Below, one piece after another: positions 1 to 11,638 of a DNA stretch of 64,000 nt. Position 1 is the stretch's first letter; the number at the start of each line of letters is the position of its first letter. The position numbers and the translations under genes were made by a program. Source of the DNA: Patellaria atrata CBS 101060 (Eukaryota > Ascomycota > Dothideomycetes > Patellariales > Patellariaceae); the NCBI GenBank assembly GCA_010093705.1, contig MU006090.1:624056-688055 (forward strand). The letters run 5' to 3'. Under the pieces are notes generated by a model, which did not search any database, was not told the origin of the DNA, and saw only the letters and a program-made list of their open reading frames with translations.

Positions 1-825
1 CGCCTCTAGCACCACGAACCTCGCCGCTGTCCAAACCATTCTCGCGAACGAGACTTTCGATGGCGAAATGCTCCAATGGGATCGTAGCCGTACGGACCCC
101 TCTTCCACTATCTCTCCAGATTTCCCTCTCTTCATACACCCCCCTCTTACTCATTTCCCACCATAATAACCCTCACACACAGCATCCACCTGCAACGAAC
201 AAGCCGAAGGCGCCGACGCCGACGCCGTTTTCCTCCTCTTCGACGGCGCTACCCTCTCCAACGCAATAATCGGCCCCAACAACGGCGAAGGAATCCACTG
301 TCTAAGAGCCTGCACGCTGAACAACATCTGGTGGACCGACGTCTGCGAAGACGCGGTCACGTTCAAGGGGAACGGTACCGGGACGGTTAACGGAGGCGGC
401 GCGAGGAAGGCAGAGGATAAAGTCATGCAGCATAACGGGCCGGGAAACGTGGTGGTGAGGAATTTCTACGCCCAGGATGTGGGGAAGGTTTATAGGAGTT
501 GTGGAAACTGCGAGGCGCAGTTTGCGCGGAACTCGAGGTTTGAGAATTTGTTTGTTGAGGACGCCGGCGTAGTTGTGGGGGTTAATGGGAATTTGGGGGG
601 TAAGTTGAACTGATATACCCTGTCTACTGTTTTGTGAGGAGTTGTGTACTGATGCGAGCAGATACTACGTTCATTTCCGATTCGTGTGTTAAGGGCTCGG
701 TGGGAGCGAAGGGGATATGTAATTTGTATGAGGGAAATGATAATGGTGGCGAACCTACTAAGACGGCTGGTGTGCCGGATGGGGTGACGTGCGCGACGAG
801 TGGGATTAGGACTACAGATTGTTAG
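1..825 (+). CDS. Pectate lyase, family PL3, 5' partial
   Basis: Family PL3 enzymes are secreted and cleave de-esterified pectate by beta-elimination in plant cell walls. The 5' end lies outside the window; reading starts at base 2. Exons are 1-89, 183-599 and 660-825. The 90-182 intron restores the family-like segment D-R-S-P-S-T-C, and the second intron (600-659) follows a strong GTAAGT donor. Typical PL3 blocks are visible: DADAVF, NIWWTDVCEDAVTFKG, the NGPG turn and a Cys-rich C-terminus ending in T-T-D-C. It stands alone at the window edge, so nothing can be said about its signal peptide. A plant-associated lifestyle is inferred from it. Identification is from remembered family motifs. 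Confidence 0.9.
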
Positions 826-2812
826 GTAGGATACGCAGATATATATTAAGGTTCATACGATAAGTATATCCCCCTTTTGAGGTAGGTCGATGTCTCCTCT
901 CCACTTCGGGGTTTCCTAGAAACACTCTGGCGCAAGTCTTTGAAAGTTATGAAGAGTAGTTTGATGTATCACTTTGATTTGATTTACGTTTCGTTATATT
1001 ATGCTTGTTTTCCTATACGTCCAGGTCAGTAGTAAGCATATATATATTAGACATTCATATGGATCTATACTTTTTGTATAGTCGAGGGGTTATTGCTTCT
1101 TTCCTCTTTAATGCGATCCCTACACCTATTACTTACCTTCTCTCAGGGTCGGTCACAAAATATGCACACAAAAGCCGTCCAGGTCACCTGACGTACAAAA
1201 AGTCAACCCGCTCCTTCTCAAAACAGTATTTCGGCCCTCAAGAATATATTCGGCTCCGGCCAAGGTAAATCCTCATAGGGCATATGGTGCGTTAGGTTCT
1301 CCCGACCAGAACGAAGCGACAACCCATCATGGCGCCCCGGGTTCAATTCCCGCTGGGACTCAGTGTCAATATAATTGTGACAGTGCTGAGGTGATAAGGA
1401 GGGGAGGGCCTTATCAAGACCGGACAGAGTCCGGTTTGTTTTTGATATTTTTTTCATTCATTTTTTCTATATATTTCTTTGTGATTGATGCTTTGTAGAA
1501 TTCGATTTCTTTTTGTCCTATCTATTTATCAGTTGACTTCACAGAAAGCGGAGAGCTGCTCATACTATAGGCGTTACTTATATGATCATTTGCTGGTAGT
1601 TGATTGTTTTTGGCAAGCTTACAGAGCGTGGAGAAGTGCTAAAGGCGAGTGAGTGGAAGGTAAATTGCAAAATCTCCTGGATGGGTGACAGTGCAAGGCG
1701 AATGGGATGGATGAGGTGGGTATTTATAACTCAAACATTCTCTAAAAGTTTTTCTTTTACAACATTGGATCACATCTTGTTCATCGCTTGCGGTTCTCGC
1801 TGTGTGTCCAACCGTCTGTCGTTCACTCTACCGGTCGTAAATAGATACTTCTCACTTGACAGTTCTCACAATTCCATTTCACTTTCTCTTTCTCTTTTAC
1901 GGTCAACCTTCAGTCAATTCCTATTTCTGAATTTCTCTGGAAATCCCATCTCCTTCCTTTCACCGAGGCCATATCCTCGTCAGTCTCAAACAACTGGATC
2001 TCAGCAACTACAAATGAGTTCAAGGTTCATCATATCTCTCTATTCACAGTTTATAAATTACGAACGTCGTCTTACGTGTGGAATTTCTAGCTGTTTATCA
2101 GAGTTCAGCTGACTCATGCAACTAAGTTGATATCTCACGAGCACTTCTTTCCTTCTTCTACGCTCCACCTTCCATCCGATAACCTTTCTTCAGCAACTGA
2201 AGACTATAACAGCTTTTTGATATCGGAAGTTCATTTGATATCTCGACTTCCGAGCTATTTGGTCTGGTTCAACTGAATTAGCTATCGAGCCAGGTTGATA
2301 TCTTACAGGGTACTTCTTTGCTTCTTCTACGTTGCGCCTTCCATCCAACAATCTTCTTCAATATCGAACAACTTCTCGCACGTCTCCGATGATTCGGATC
2401 CCTTACACCCAGTCTATTCGGAGGCTCGTTTAGGGTGAACAAACTTCAAACGTAGTTGCGCAGTTTTGTCTTCGCATCGATAAATACGGACGTTGACCGT
2501 GGAAAGCATCTTTCATCCAACTCCAGAAGAGCGTACCTTACTCCCTTAACGTGGTTCGAGGATCAGTCCATTTTGCGCTTCCCATCTTTATCATTTCTCT
2601 CGCCCCCATCTCTTCATTTGTTCTACTTTTCACCATTTACCCGTTTAGATCGATTGACATTCCGTTGTTTGGGAGTTCAACATCACGTTTCCTTCTAGCA
2701 CAGGTCTCCCGAAGGGAGAGCATATCGCTTCCCTGTAACCTTTCTTCTGGTTTCATACATCATTTCCTTTTCACTCGCACAGTTTTAGCAAAGATCGCAC
2801 CTGCATATTGCC
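826..2812. other. Intergenic region with SINE-like element and pyrimidine-rich leader
   Basis: No convincing gene is seen in these 2 kb. The first half is the pectate lyase 3' flank and holds a tRNA-like element (about 1285-1460, listed separately). From about 1750 onward the plus strand becomes rich in T and C, as in promoters and 5' leaders of fungal genes, and leads to the BTB-gene start at 2813. Two degenerate direct repeats lie at 2126-2200 and 2293-2366. The open frame at about 1600-2112 has no recognisable protein features and is treated as chance. Confidence 0.6.
1285..1460 (+). repeat. tRNA-like / SINE-like element with two hairpins
   Basis: The segment GGTTCAATTCC at 1340-1350 fits the Pol III B-box (the T-loop of tRNAs), and an A-box-like TGGTGCGTTAGG lies about 55 bases upstream at 1285-1296. 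A full tRNA cloverleaf cannot be folded: the 3' acceptor-like half (TGGGACT) has no matching 5' half. Downstream are two perfect stem-loops, TGATAAGG/CCTTATCA (1392-1416, 9-base loop) and ACCGGA/TCCGGT (1419-1435, 5-base loop), followed by T-runs from 1438 that would stop Pol III. A decayed tRNA or a tRNA-derived SINE fits best; a small Pol III RNA is possible. Confidence 0.35.
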
Positions 2813-4633
2813 ATGGGTTCCCCTTCACCTGAGTCTCACACCTCAGACGTAGGTAATACACAGTAAGTCCACTTATCAACAGGACCACTCAATCACCCGT
2901 TCACAAGTATATAGGTCTTTATATGCTTCCCCCTTTCAAATCTTCACGGGACCAGAGAAAAACCGGAAACTATGCGTAACTCATAAAGAGCTTTTCTCGT
3001 CGAAATCCGAATACATAGAAGCCCTCTGCGCCTCCGGGCGGCCACACGGCTTGAAATTTAGCAAACTTGAAGATCTAAAACTGGCTTTTGACAAGGCATG
3101 CGAAGGGACTAGTGAAAACGGACTCAACGGTGCCGAAAAGGTATGGATAAACTTCCCTACCCGTTTACTCAGATAGAAAAGAAGCCCACGATCATATACA
3201 GCCTATTTCAATACTACTCCACGTCTATGACGCAATGTCTCCCATTCTTCATGAGGCAAATGAAGCCCTCATAGATATTGCTCGAAAGCATGGAGCATCC
3301 ACTCCAAATCCGGCAGCTCCGAAGAAGGCCAGCGCTGGTGACCGTCAAGGTCGTCGCGGCAGAGGCACTACTTCATCAACTAACCGTACCACCCCTGGCA
3401 CTACAATACCACAACCCAGAGATGCTTCGTCTAGAGCCGGTTCTCCTACTAGAGTAACACCACAATACGTTTCATCCTCAGAATCATCTTCAGGCGCTGA
3501 ATCTTTTCCTCGGAACGCTGCCCACGCTATTCTAAAGGCTATTATCAGTAAAAAGACACCCAACGTCATGGCAGAATTTCAAAGCTATATCGATGCTGAG
3601 ATCAATTTGGTTAGCTCCTCTACAGACCTCCAAGTCGCTGCCGGGTTAGGAAAGTTGTATCTCCCTGACGCCTCTGAGACAACCGTCTCCATAATGGTCG
3701 AATGGGATGTACGGAGGCATCCTGACACAAGACATCAATACGTTAGAACTGTGCAGGCTATATATCCTCGCGGCCGAATTGGGCGTTGAGAAGCTGGTGA
3801 CGCTGTCATTTGAAAGACTCGTCAAACATAAGGAGAAGTGGCTGCCAGATGAGAAGAATCGGAACTTGAAAGTGCTGGTGAGAATTATATATTACATTCA
3901 ACAAGTGGAGATGAAGTTGATCAAACAGGAGAAGGAAGATGGGAAGCAAGGAAGAAATGCGGGCGTAAGCACCAACAATAAGATGAGAGCCATTGAACCT
4001 GCTCAGAAGAGGAAGTCAAATCCCACCAATGCAAATACAAGTGCAGGCTCGGGCAGGGAGATCCCACCTCCAGATTCCATTCCCGCACTGCAGAAGTTGC
4101 AATATATAGTCGTCGACGCTCTCATCAACTCTCCAAATGGTCCCAGGGTGATACCGTCACTTGTCAAGTTCATGGAGCGCGGCTTTTTGAGCAGAGTGGT
4201 TTCTGGATTGGCTCGCAAGCTGGTGGATTCTGAGCGCGAGAAATTGCAGACGGAGTCAAATGAGGAAGTTGCCAAGGAAAGAGATGGTCAATCCTGGATT
4301 GAGAAATGGGTTCATGGCGATGGACATGTCAAAGAGAACGGGAAGAGGACAGCGGAGAGTGGTGTAATAGTACTCGAGACAGACGACACTAGAGTTGAAA
4401 AAGTCAGTACCCCAAAGCGTGCGAAACACGAGCACGAACATAAGACAGTCACCACCGGCACCCAGGATGTTGACGATGCGCTGAGAGCTCACTACGATGG
4501 TATTCTGCCGGAGATCAATGCGTACGGGGCCGTTTTCAAGGACTCTCAGGGTGGTGCGACTAGTGGAGATGGTAGTTTTGGCGATTACGAGAGCAGTGTC
4601 ATTGAGCGTGCGAATTCGGTTGCTCAGAACTAG
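2813..4633 (+). CDS. BTB/POZ-domain protein with interrupted BTB and apparent frameshift
   Basis: BTB domains mediate protein-protein contacts, often as adaptors. Exons are 2813-2869, about 2914-3138 and 3202-4633; all junctions keep frame. The first half of the domain reads FQIFTGPEKN ... THKELFSSKSEYIEALC, the usual BTB beginning. The second half (KLYLPD ... VEW-MYGGIL ... LYILAAELGVEKL) follows only after about 120 low-complexity Ser/Thr/Pro/Arg residues, so the domain carries a long insert. Between VEW and MYGG (about 3704-3707) the reading frame changes by one base in a GGG run and no intron can explain it; this is either a sequence error or a real inactivating indel. The C-terminal half is charged, with KRAKHEHEH near the end, and has no other domain I recognise. 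Confidence 0.7.
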
Positions 4634-7343
4634 CTGAGTAAACATTGGAAATTTGTCTGCAGATATTTCTTGCTGGAGCAAATCAAAATCTGGGATTCAT
4701 TTGGTTGGACATGGAGGATGAGATATCATTCTGCACATTCAAACGGAGTATGGTGTCCATAGAAGAGTTTTTGATATTACTCATCATGCGGTTTGGAGGA
4801 GCTTTCATCAGTTAGCTCAAGTCCTTTGTCTTATTTTGAAAGATGCAGAAAATTGAGCGTCATGAAGGAGTGATTTGCGTGGTTCCTTGACTAGTTCCTT
4901 TGGTCAAATTCTCAATACACGCTTATTGCCCAAAGTGGGAGGTCTACTTAAAAATACGATTCTCACTCGTGTCCCTCCGGCTATAAATTGCTACTCTCCC
5001 TCCCGTCTTCTTCCCTTCTTCACTAACTCCTTACCTTTAACAATCCTCTACTTTACGCTCTTGCGCTCATTCATCACCTACGTCCCAACCATACTCCTTA
5101 ACCTGTTCTGCTCAAGGGAAGTCCTACACTTATAGTTCCTGAGCTATCTTCAGTACTTTGTTCAGCTTTTGCTCCATCTCTTCTAATTATTCCTCCTATA
5201 CTCATTCCTCGCTTAGTTATTCCTCTTCTACTTCCCGTCATCCCTATCCGCCTCATTTCCTTTCAGCTCAAACGACGACACTAATACTCACATCACTTAC
5301 CCCTATCCCCTCCCCTAACTTCTTACTTATCTACCTAACTCTTGTTCTTCTCCATAACCTCTCTCCTACCCTCTTAGCTTTCTCCCCTACAAGGAATATA
5401 TACCTTTAACTATTCCTATCCCTCCATTCATATCCCTCTATTCCTATCCCATCCTCATATCCCCCACTCTATCCCTCCTCCTAACCCCTTTCCCATCATT
5501 CCTCCATCTCCTCCATCCTCCTCGTACCCCCTCCCCCAAACCAAACTCAACCAATCCACATGACCGTCCTATTCCCCATTCCACTTATTCCACACACATC
5601 TCAGTCTCTTCTTTCAAGCCCACCCCCCTTTCTCCTCCTCCAACTCACCACGCTCCACCCATACACACCTAACCTAACTCATCTAACCGCCTATTCACTC
5701 TTACCACTCAACCAATCCATCCTATACACACACCTAACACTCAACACTCCAAGACCCATATCATCGACTCACATCCCCACACGCGTTTGCACTACCTCGG
5801 ATCAATCATCCGTGTCACGCATTCACGTCTTCTATATCTCTTGCCATCTCGCCATCTCACCAATCCTATCCCCGCAGATTTTATCCCACACCCCTTCCCC
5901 TTCCCACCAATTTCAACCCCTTATCCCAAATACCCAAGCACCCAAGCACCTCCCCCGCTTCTCAAACACGCTCTTCGCCCACCATCCACCATGCACATCC
6001 AACCCGACTGGAGTGCGAGTTTGCTGCCTCCTTTCTCCTCCTTCCCCACGTCCTCTTCTCCCTTCCCGAAAAAAGTCTCCCAAAAGAAAAGTCTCCCAAC
6101 AACCCCAAAGCCAAAATAAAAGGAAAGTGCAGGACACACCCAATCCCGCCTTCCTTCCATCCAACCTCCCCCAAACAGATAATAGCGTAGACGGATCGGA
6201 TATACAACAGACGGGGAAAAAAGTTGGAGAGGGGGATGGGGGGATGGAGCTGGTATGGAACGTAAACCCGAAGAGACCATATGCGAACGGAGTCCCAGGG
6301 GGACGTGGAGTTCGAGTGTGTGCCCAGTACAAAAGAAAGCGTCGTATACGGAAGCACGCAAACCGAGCGAGAGAGAAGAGATCCCATCTTCCGTACGTGT
6401 GGTATGCAAATCACAGAAACGAGCTGACTTTGTATGGGAAGTGCACTCGCAGTACCTCTTCGCCCAAAGTAAAATCACACACGACATCACAAAATCTCAA
6501 ACCAGCATATTTTGAAAATACAATTCTTATTTCCTCTCTAGTAGAATAAAAACACCATTTCAACCCTCGGTTCTAATCCTAATAGGCTTCCTTGAAGTCC
6601 CCACGTCCACCACTACCATCACCACGCAAAACAACGTCATATATAGTAAACTCGGATGCAACCAGCCCACTGTGGACGTGCAAAGCCGATCCAACGGCCC
6701 AACCGACCGTTCCATCATATACATCCTCCTCAGTCGTTTCCCCATCCACCACTCGCCCAAAGAATACTCATAGTGCGGTTCGTGACCTATCCCGACGACA
6801 CCACCAAAACCGGCACAAACCTTGACGCCAGCCGCAACATTATTTTGCGTCACGGATCCGCCGGCGCCGCTTCTTCCCTATTGGAGCGAAAAGAAAAGAA
6901 GGAAAAAGAAAGAATGGAGGAGAATGGACGAAAGTAAAAACACGAAGCAAAATCTGACTGGAAAGAAACAAACCACCGACCAAACTAACTGGCTGTATAT
7001 ACAATGCAAACATTCAGAGTTAGCGGGCCAGCACTTGACGCCGTTGAAAAAAAAAAATGAAAAAAAAGGGAAAGTGAATGCAAAGACTCTAAGTCTAAAA
7101 GAAAGCTTGACCGAAAGGAAAGAACAATTTTGATCCGACGATTAAAGAATAGTGTACAAGGTCCAGATGAATCGTTGATGGATCGTTAATTTGTAAGGGC
7201 GATCGTGGTGGTCAGGAAGGATAATAATAGGGCCGTCTACTTTGCTCTAGGCTGCTCGTACGTGGCGCTGCTCATGCCTACCTTCATGCTTGTAAGCTTG
7301 ATTATATGAGGATGATTGCTGGATGTTCGAGCCGCCGGAGAGA
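4634..7343. other. Long convergent intergenic region, strongly strand-asymmetric
   Basis: This 2.7-kb stretch lies between the ends of the BTB gene (plus) and atfA (minus). From about 5000 to 5990 the plus strand is almost free of G and consists of C, T and A; from about 6060 to 7130 it turns purine-rich. The many overlapping open frames here (for example 5560-6549 plus and 5921-6490 minus) follow from this composition and show no domain or codon signal. A short frame at 5991-6119 starts in a good CCACCATG context but encodes only 42 residues. The 3' ends of both flanking transcripts must lie here. Confidence 0.6.
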
Positions 7344-9292
7344 TCATCGTCTCATGCCCTGACCTTGCTGCTGTGGCATTGAGTGCATGCCGAGAGGTTG
7401 ACCATTGGGTTGAATGCCCATGCCGTATGGGTTAGCGTGATGATTCATTTCACCGAGGAAATGGCTCATAGCCATGCCGCCAAGACCTTGCGATTGAGAA
7501 ACAGGGCAGTCTTTATGAGCAAGGAGGAGAGTCTTCAGGTTGACGATTTCCTCACGCAACTGAGTGACAGTAGCAGAAAGTGCGTCATTCTCGGTAGAGA
7601 ACAACTCGACTTTGGCTTGCAGATTTGCTAACCATTGCTTCTTACGTTGACGACATTTGAGAGCGGCAACCCTGGAAAGAGATTAGCATAAGTGACGGCT
7701 ATAACGTCAGAAAGGAACATACCTGTTGCGTTCGAGAAAGTTCTTGCGCTTCTCCTCATCGGTCATCTTCTTGTTACCTTGACCTCCTTCAGTCTTGTGG
7801 TCTTCGTCTTCTTCTGAGTCATCCATTTCCATATCCATGGGCTCTCCACTCATAGACTTGGCCTTCTTGCTCGGTGGAGCCTTCACGCTATCGTCAGCTT
7901 TGCGACGACCGTTAGTTTGACCCTTTGGAGCTGCGCCCTTCTTTCCTCTGTTTCTTGTTGTGGGCTTGGTTTGTTCGCTTTGATTGCTATCGGAGAAGTC
8001 TCCAGTCTCTGCTGAGTTTGCAATGCTTGTGATTGAGTTCTTAGCTCGTCTCGATGTTGGGGAGGTATCTTGAGATTGACCACCCATTTGATGATTTAAA
8101 TTGGTGTTTACAGCATGTGCGGGCTGTCCTGGTACAGCAAATTGACTGTTGTTGGCGCGGTTAGCTCCATTAGCTTGAGCTAGCATAAACAATCCATTCG
8201 CGGCATCATTGGCATCGTGTTGACCGAAAGGATCTGCTTGATTTTGCTGCGGTTGTGCAGCAGTCGGTTGTCTGGGTTCTGGAACACTCATGGAGACAGG
8301 TGGTTTAGACGTAGGTGGATTATTATTACTAAAACTGTTGGCTTTGGAAGCTGCTGCAGCACTTAGGGCTGTTCGTTGGAATTCAATTGTGCTGGGAGTT
8401 GCGCCACCGCTTTGAAGGGAGTTGAAAAATGCTTGAGAGCCTGGACTGGGAACAGGGAACATAGACCCGCCACCACCGGGGGTCAACCCAGTCCGAAGAG
8501 ATGATTCGTTAGGTGTAAAGAGACCACGAGTGAGATGAGATTCACTGAAGTAGTCACCTGCACTGGTAGGCCCAGTAAGCATAGCAGGACTGAGCGGACC
8601 AGACCTTAGGGAATTAGGCCAACCAGGAGTACCACCAGGTATTAAAGAAGCTGGAGAGGTGATGCTTGCAACGGGAGGAAGAAGACTTTTCCCAGGTGTG
8701 TCTCCAGTAGAGCTAAATGCTTGATCGAAAGGGTTGGGTTCGACAGGAAAATTATTACTGTTATGTTGTTGGTTGAAATAATCAGGCTGATCAGATCCGG
8801 TGTTGTTCTGTGGTCGAGGAGGAGGTGCTAACGGCTGCGCATTGGAGTTATTATTCGAGGTGTTAGAGGGTTCGTCGACGTTTGATGGTTCTAAGGCTTG
8901 TTAGTTATGACACAGTGAAGAGGCGATAGAGCATTAAGGAGGTTCCGACTCTGTAGCGACATACCTGATCGAACAGCATCTGGTTCCTTGATGTCCTCAG
9001 CCGGTTGCGACGTATACTCCTTTTTCACATTGTCTGGCGCAAACACTTAGTACAAGAAGCAAGAAGATGCAGACGATAGATGGGAGATGAGGTGCATGAT
9101 GCGCAATTGAGGTGGCGCATCATGGTAAGTCAAGGATGACGGTGACTATAGTGATTGTAAATGCGAAGAATAAAATGGAATTGACTTACCTTCACGATGA
9201 CTGTTGATCTGTTTCTTGGAGTCTCGTGGTGAGGACATCCTCGAATTCAAGTGGGGAGAGTTGTTGTTACTTCGAGTAGCAACGGCGGCCAT
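7344..9292 (-). CDS. atfA: AtfA/Atf1-type bZIP transcription factor (stress response)
   Basis: AtfA/Atf1 factors bind CRE-like TGACG sites in the nucleus downstream of the Hog1/Sty1 stress MAP kinase. Four exons (9190-9292, 8965-9033, 7723-8890, 7344-7671) join in frame to 555 residues. The N-terminus (MSSPRDSKKQINSHREG) and a segment ending in LRSGPLSPAML match the Ser/Pro-rich activation region of fungal AtfA. The bZIP is split by the last intron: the basic part NFLERNR|VAALKCRQRKKQW is followed by a leucine zipper (LQAKVELF ... LREEIVNLKTLL) and a Gln/Met/Gly-rich tail. Acidic DDSEEDEDHK and basic PSKKAKS stretches precede the basic region. The promoter region carries TGACG cores that could allow autoregulation. 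Identification is firm at family level. Confidence 0.92.
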
Positions 9293-11638
9293 GATGAGTG
9301 ACGTAGATATTCTATCCCGTCGATCCTTTGCTCTTTCCAGCTACGTTTTGGCTAACAAGGGAAAGCGCAAATCGTATTCTCCGCCCTTCTTCGCTGGCAC
9401 CAAACTTGGCCCTTTCGTCGACAACCTTATTAATGTCTTTGATTGTATAGAAATAAATTGTTTTATCCGCGAACCGAACTAGAGGAAATGGTTTATCTGT
9501 AGCCATTGTGCATTAGTAAAACCATGCGCGGCAAGTGTGCTGTTGCGCTGCGATAAGCTCCTCTTTTTCCGAAGAGGTGGCCGTTTTGTTGGTTTGATGA
9601 GACGGAAGGTGGAAGGTGGCAAAATCGGAGAGGAGGCGATTCAGGCGCAAGACTTACCGCGCGACCAAAATGTCCAACTGACAACCACAACCCCAACTTT
9701 CACAACTTCATCGACCGTTCAAGACGCAACTCGATTGTGTATATATCCCAGTGATACCGATGAAAGAATAACTTTCAAAGGTCGTGGTGATGATTCTGCC
9801 CCAACGAAGAGGTCGAGCGCGCGCCGGGTGGTGACGCAATGATGAGAAAAGGAGAGGGAAAAAAAGGACAAAGCAGTAATGGGCAACAACAGCCAGTAGT
9901 CAACTGTCTTCCGGTCGCTGTTGCTTAATTCGATTTCGGAAAGTGTAATGTCTGACACTTGAGGCTTGTAGCCGTAAAGCCGTACACAAGGCCGGTACCC
10001 AGTAAATGCGCGTTTGGGTTGATCGGTTTCTGGTCGATGATGTAGCTGGCGAGGGAGTTTAGAAATGACGCAGCAGGCGCGCCGTAGAAATATTTGTGCC
10101 AGTGATAGAATTAAGGAGTCCTTGGCATCACGTGCCAGCACACACCATTCCTTTTTCTGCTTCTCTAATTATTAATCCTCCAACTTTCGCTCTCAACAAC
10201 CTAACAACCCCCGAGAATAAATCGGTAATATAATATTGCGGATCTCTTACCTTTTATCTCCAACCTAATCAGCATTCTACAATTGCTTGTTCTCACACTC
10301 AAAATATCCTGAATCATGTTGGCTATGTTTTTGGGTTTTTGTATGACTGACTCAGATCGGCCGATCTGCCTAAGATCACGTGCTTCGAGATTACCGAAAT
10401 CGCCGATACTCCGGCAAATGCGGACCCGCCGCGGAAGGTCTGTCATCGTGAAGCAGCTCGACATCATGGCCATCCTGCAAAATCTGATTCTACAACTCTG
10501 CATATACGGTCCTTCGAAAAAAAGGTCTCTCGCGGTCTCGCCTCAAAGTGAAGCTAAACTTGAGCCTCTTCTTCCGCTTAGAATTACCTATTTGCAACAG
10601 CTCAAGCAAAGAAAACGCAAACTTCTACTTCCCCCTCTCCCCAGAATCTGGGGATGACCTTGACCTGATATCTCATTTTGTAAACCTGTATCGTTCCATC
10701 GTTCCGTACTACTACTTGGTACAGTACCTTACTCGCAGCTATGCAGATCATTTACGGAACTTCAAGTCTGAAGCCTCAACCGGAGAGCTGCAGTCGGGCC
10801 TTGGCGCTTCGAGCATGCGTCTGCTGTGATGCCCGATAGACGTCAGACTCAGGGTTGAAACATAACATTCATCTTTCAGAGGAAGACGATCATTGGTGCT
10901 ATTATAGTATTATACAGCACCAGCTAATCGTATCGGTCCCTTTACGAAGTAATTCCTGCGAAGTACTCGTAACGTGGCTAAGGTAAGAAGAGAAGGGATT
11001 AGAATGATACTTCTAATATAAGGTAGGATCGGACAGACCGCCTTGAGAAGCAAACGCATATATAGGAAGATAGTATATGCTCTAAAAGTTGTAAAGGAAG
11101 TAGACCCGATTGGAAAGCTTTGTATATGCTTCATTTTCTTGCAGTAGATAGACCAAGAAGAGAATAGGCTTCATTCTCTAGCATTGGACAGACTAAAAAG
11201 CGAAGGAATACGTGAAAAACAAAATGAAAAATAAACATGGGGAGTAGATGCGCATATACAGGTACTGGAGAAGGGAGAGTGCTGAACCCTACAGAAAGAA
11301 AATGACTACTGTACTGTATGACAAAGGAACCCGGACACGTACGGTAAGGTGTGATGTCCTGTATGGAGTGGAAATAAAGCAAATAGCAAAGAGCCAAAAG
11401 CTAGGACTACCGCCAGATGCTCACACTACTGTAATAACCAAGTTCTCCTGATAGAAGTACTACGATATGGGATTGTCCCGTCATCGGTACATCCGTTAAG
11501 TCTCGATCCTATGCTCCTTAGTGATATCCAACATCCAGATACAAAACGAAACCCATACCTTTATCACCCACCCATTCTCCAACTAAGCCTGCATACAGTA
11601 CACCATAGCACCACGTCCTACTCTCCCCTACCAACCCC
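9293..11638. other. Upstream region of atfA and 3' flank of the dynactin gene
   Basis: I see no supported gene in these 2.3 kb. The part next to atfA should contain its promoter and leader. TGACG-core sequences occur at 9299-9306 (TGACGTAG), 9832-9839 (TGACGCAA) and 10066-10073 (TGACGCAG), and CACGTG-type E-boxes lie near 10130 and 10378. Open frames such as 9719-10141 minus and 10316-10657 plus show no domain, no hydrophobic pattern and no plausible exon continuation. Confidence 0.5.
9299..10073. promoter_or_regulatory. TGACG-core (CRE-like) sites upstream of atfA
   Basis: Three TGACG cores lie within 800 bases upstream of the atfA start: TGACGTAG immediately before the ATG (9299-9306), TGACGCAA (9832-9839) and TGACGCAG (10066-10073). 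Atf/CREB factors recognise TGACGTCA and half-site variants, so self-regulation is a reasonable inference. None is a perfect palindrome, and such short words occur by chance. Confidence 0.25.

Noticed and set aside
1285-1360. Functional tRNA gene
   Set aside because: Only the T-arm and half an acceptor are convincing; the D-arm and 5' acceptor cannot be paired, so it is reported as tRNA-like only.
1600-2112. 170-codon frame on the plus strand
   Set aside because: Begins at a non-ATG codon, is rich in Ser/Phe from the pyrimidine-rich leader, and overlaps the repeated leader region.
5913-6490. Three overlapping minus-strand frames of 139-189 codons
   Set aside because: Three registers are open at once, which points to composition rather than coding; no recognisable protein text.
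5560-6549. Long plus-strand open frame (329 codons) in the CT-rich region
   Set aside because: It follows directly from the G-free composition (few stop codons), has no domain or natural amino-acid balance, and overlaps equally long frames on the minus strand.
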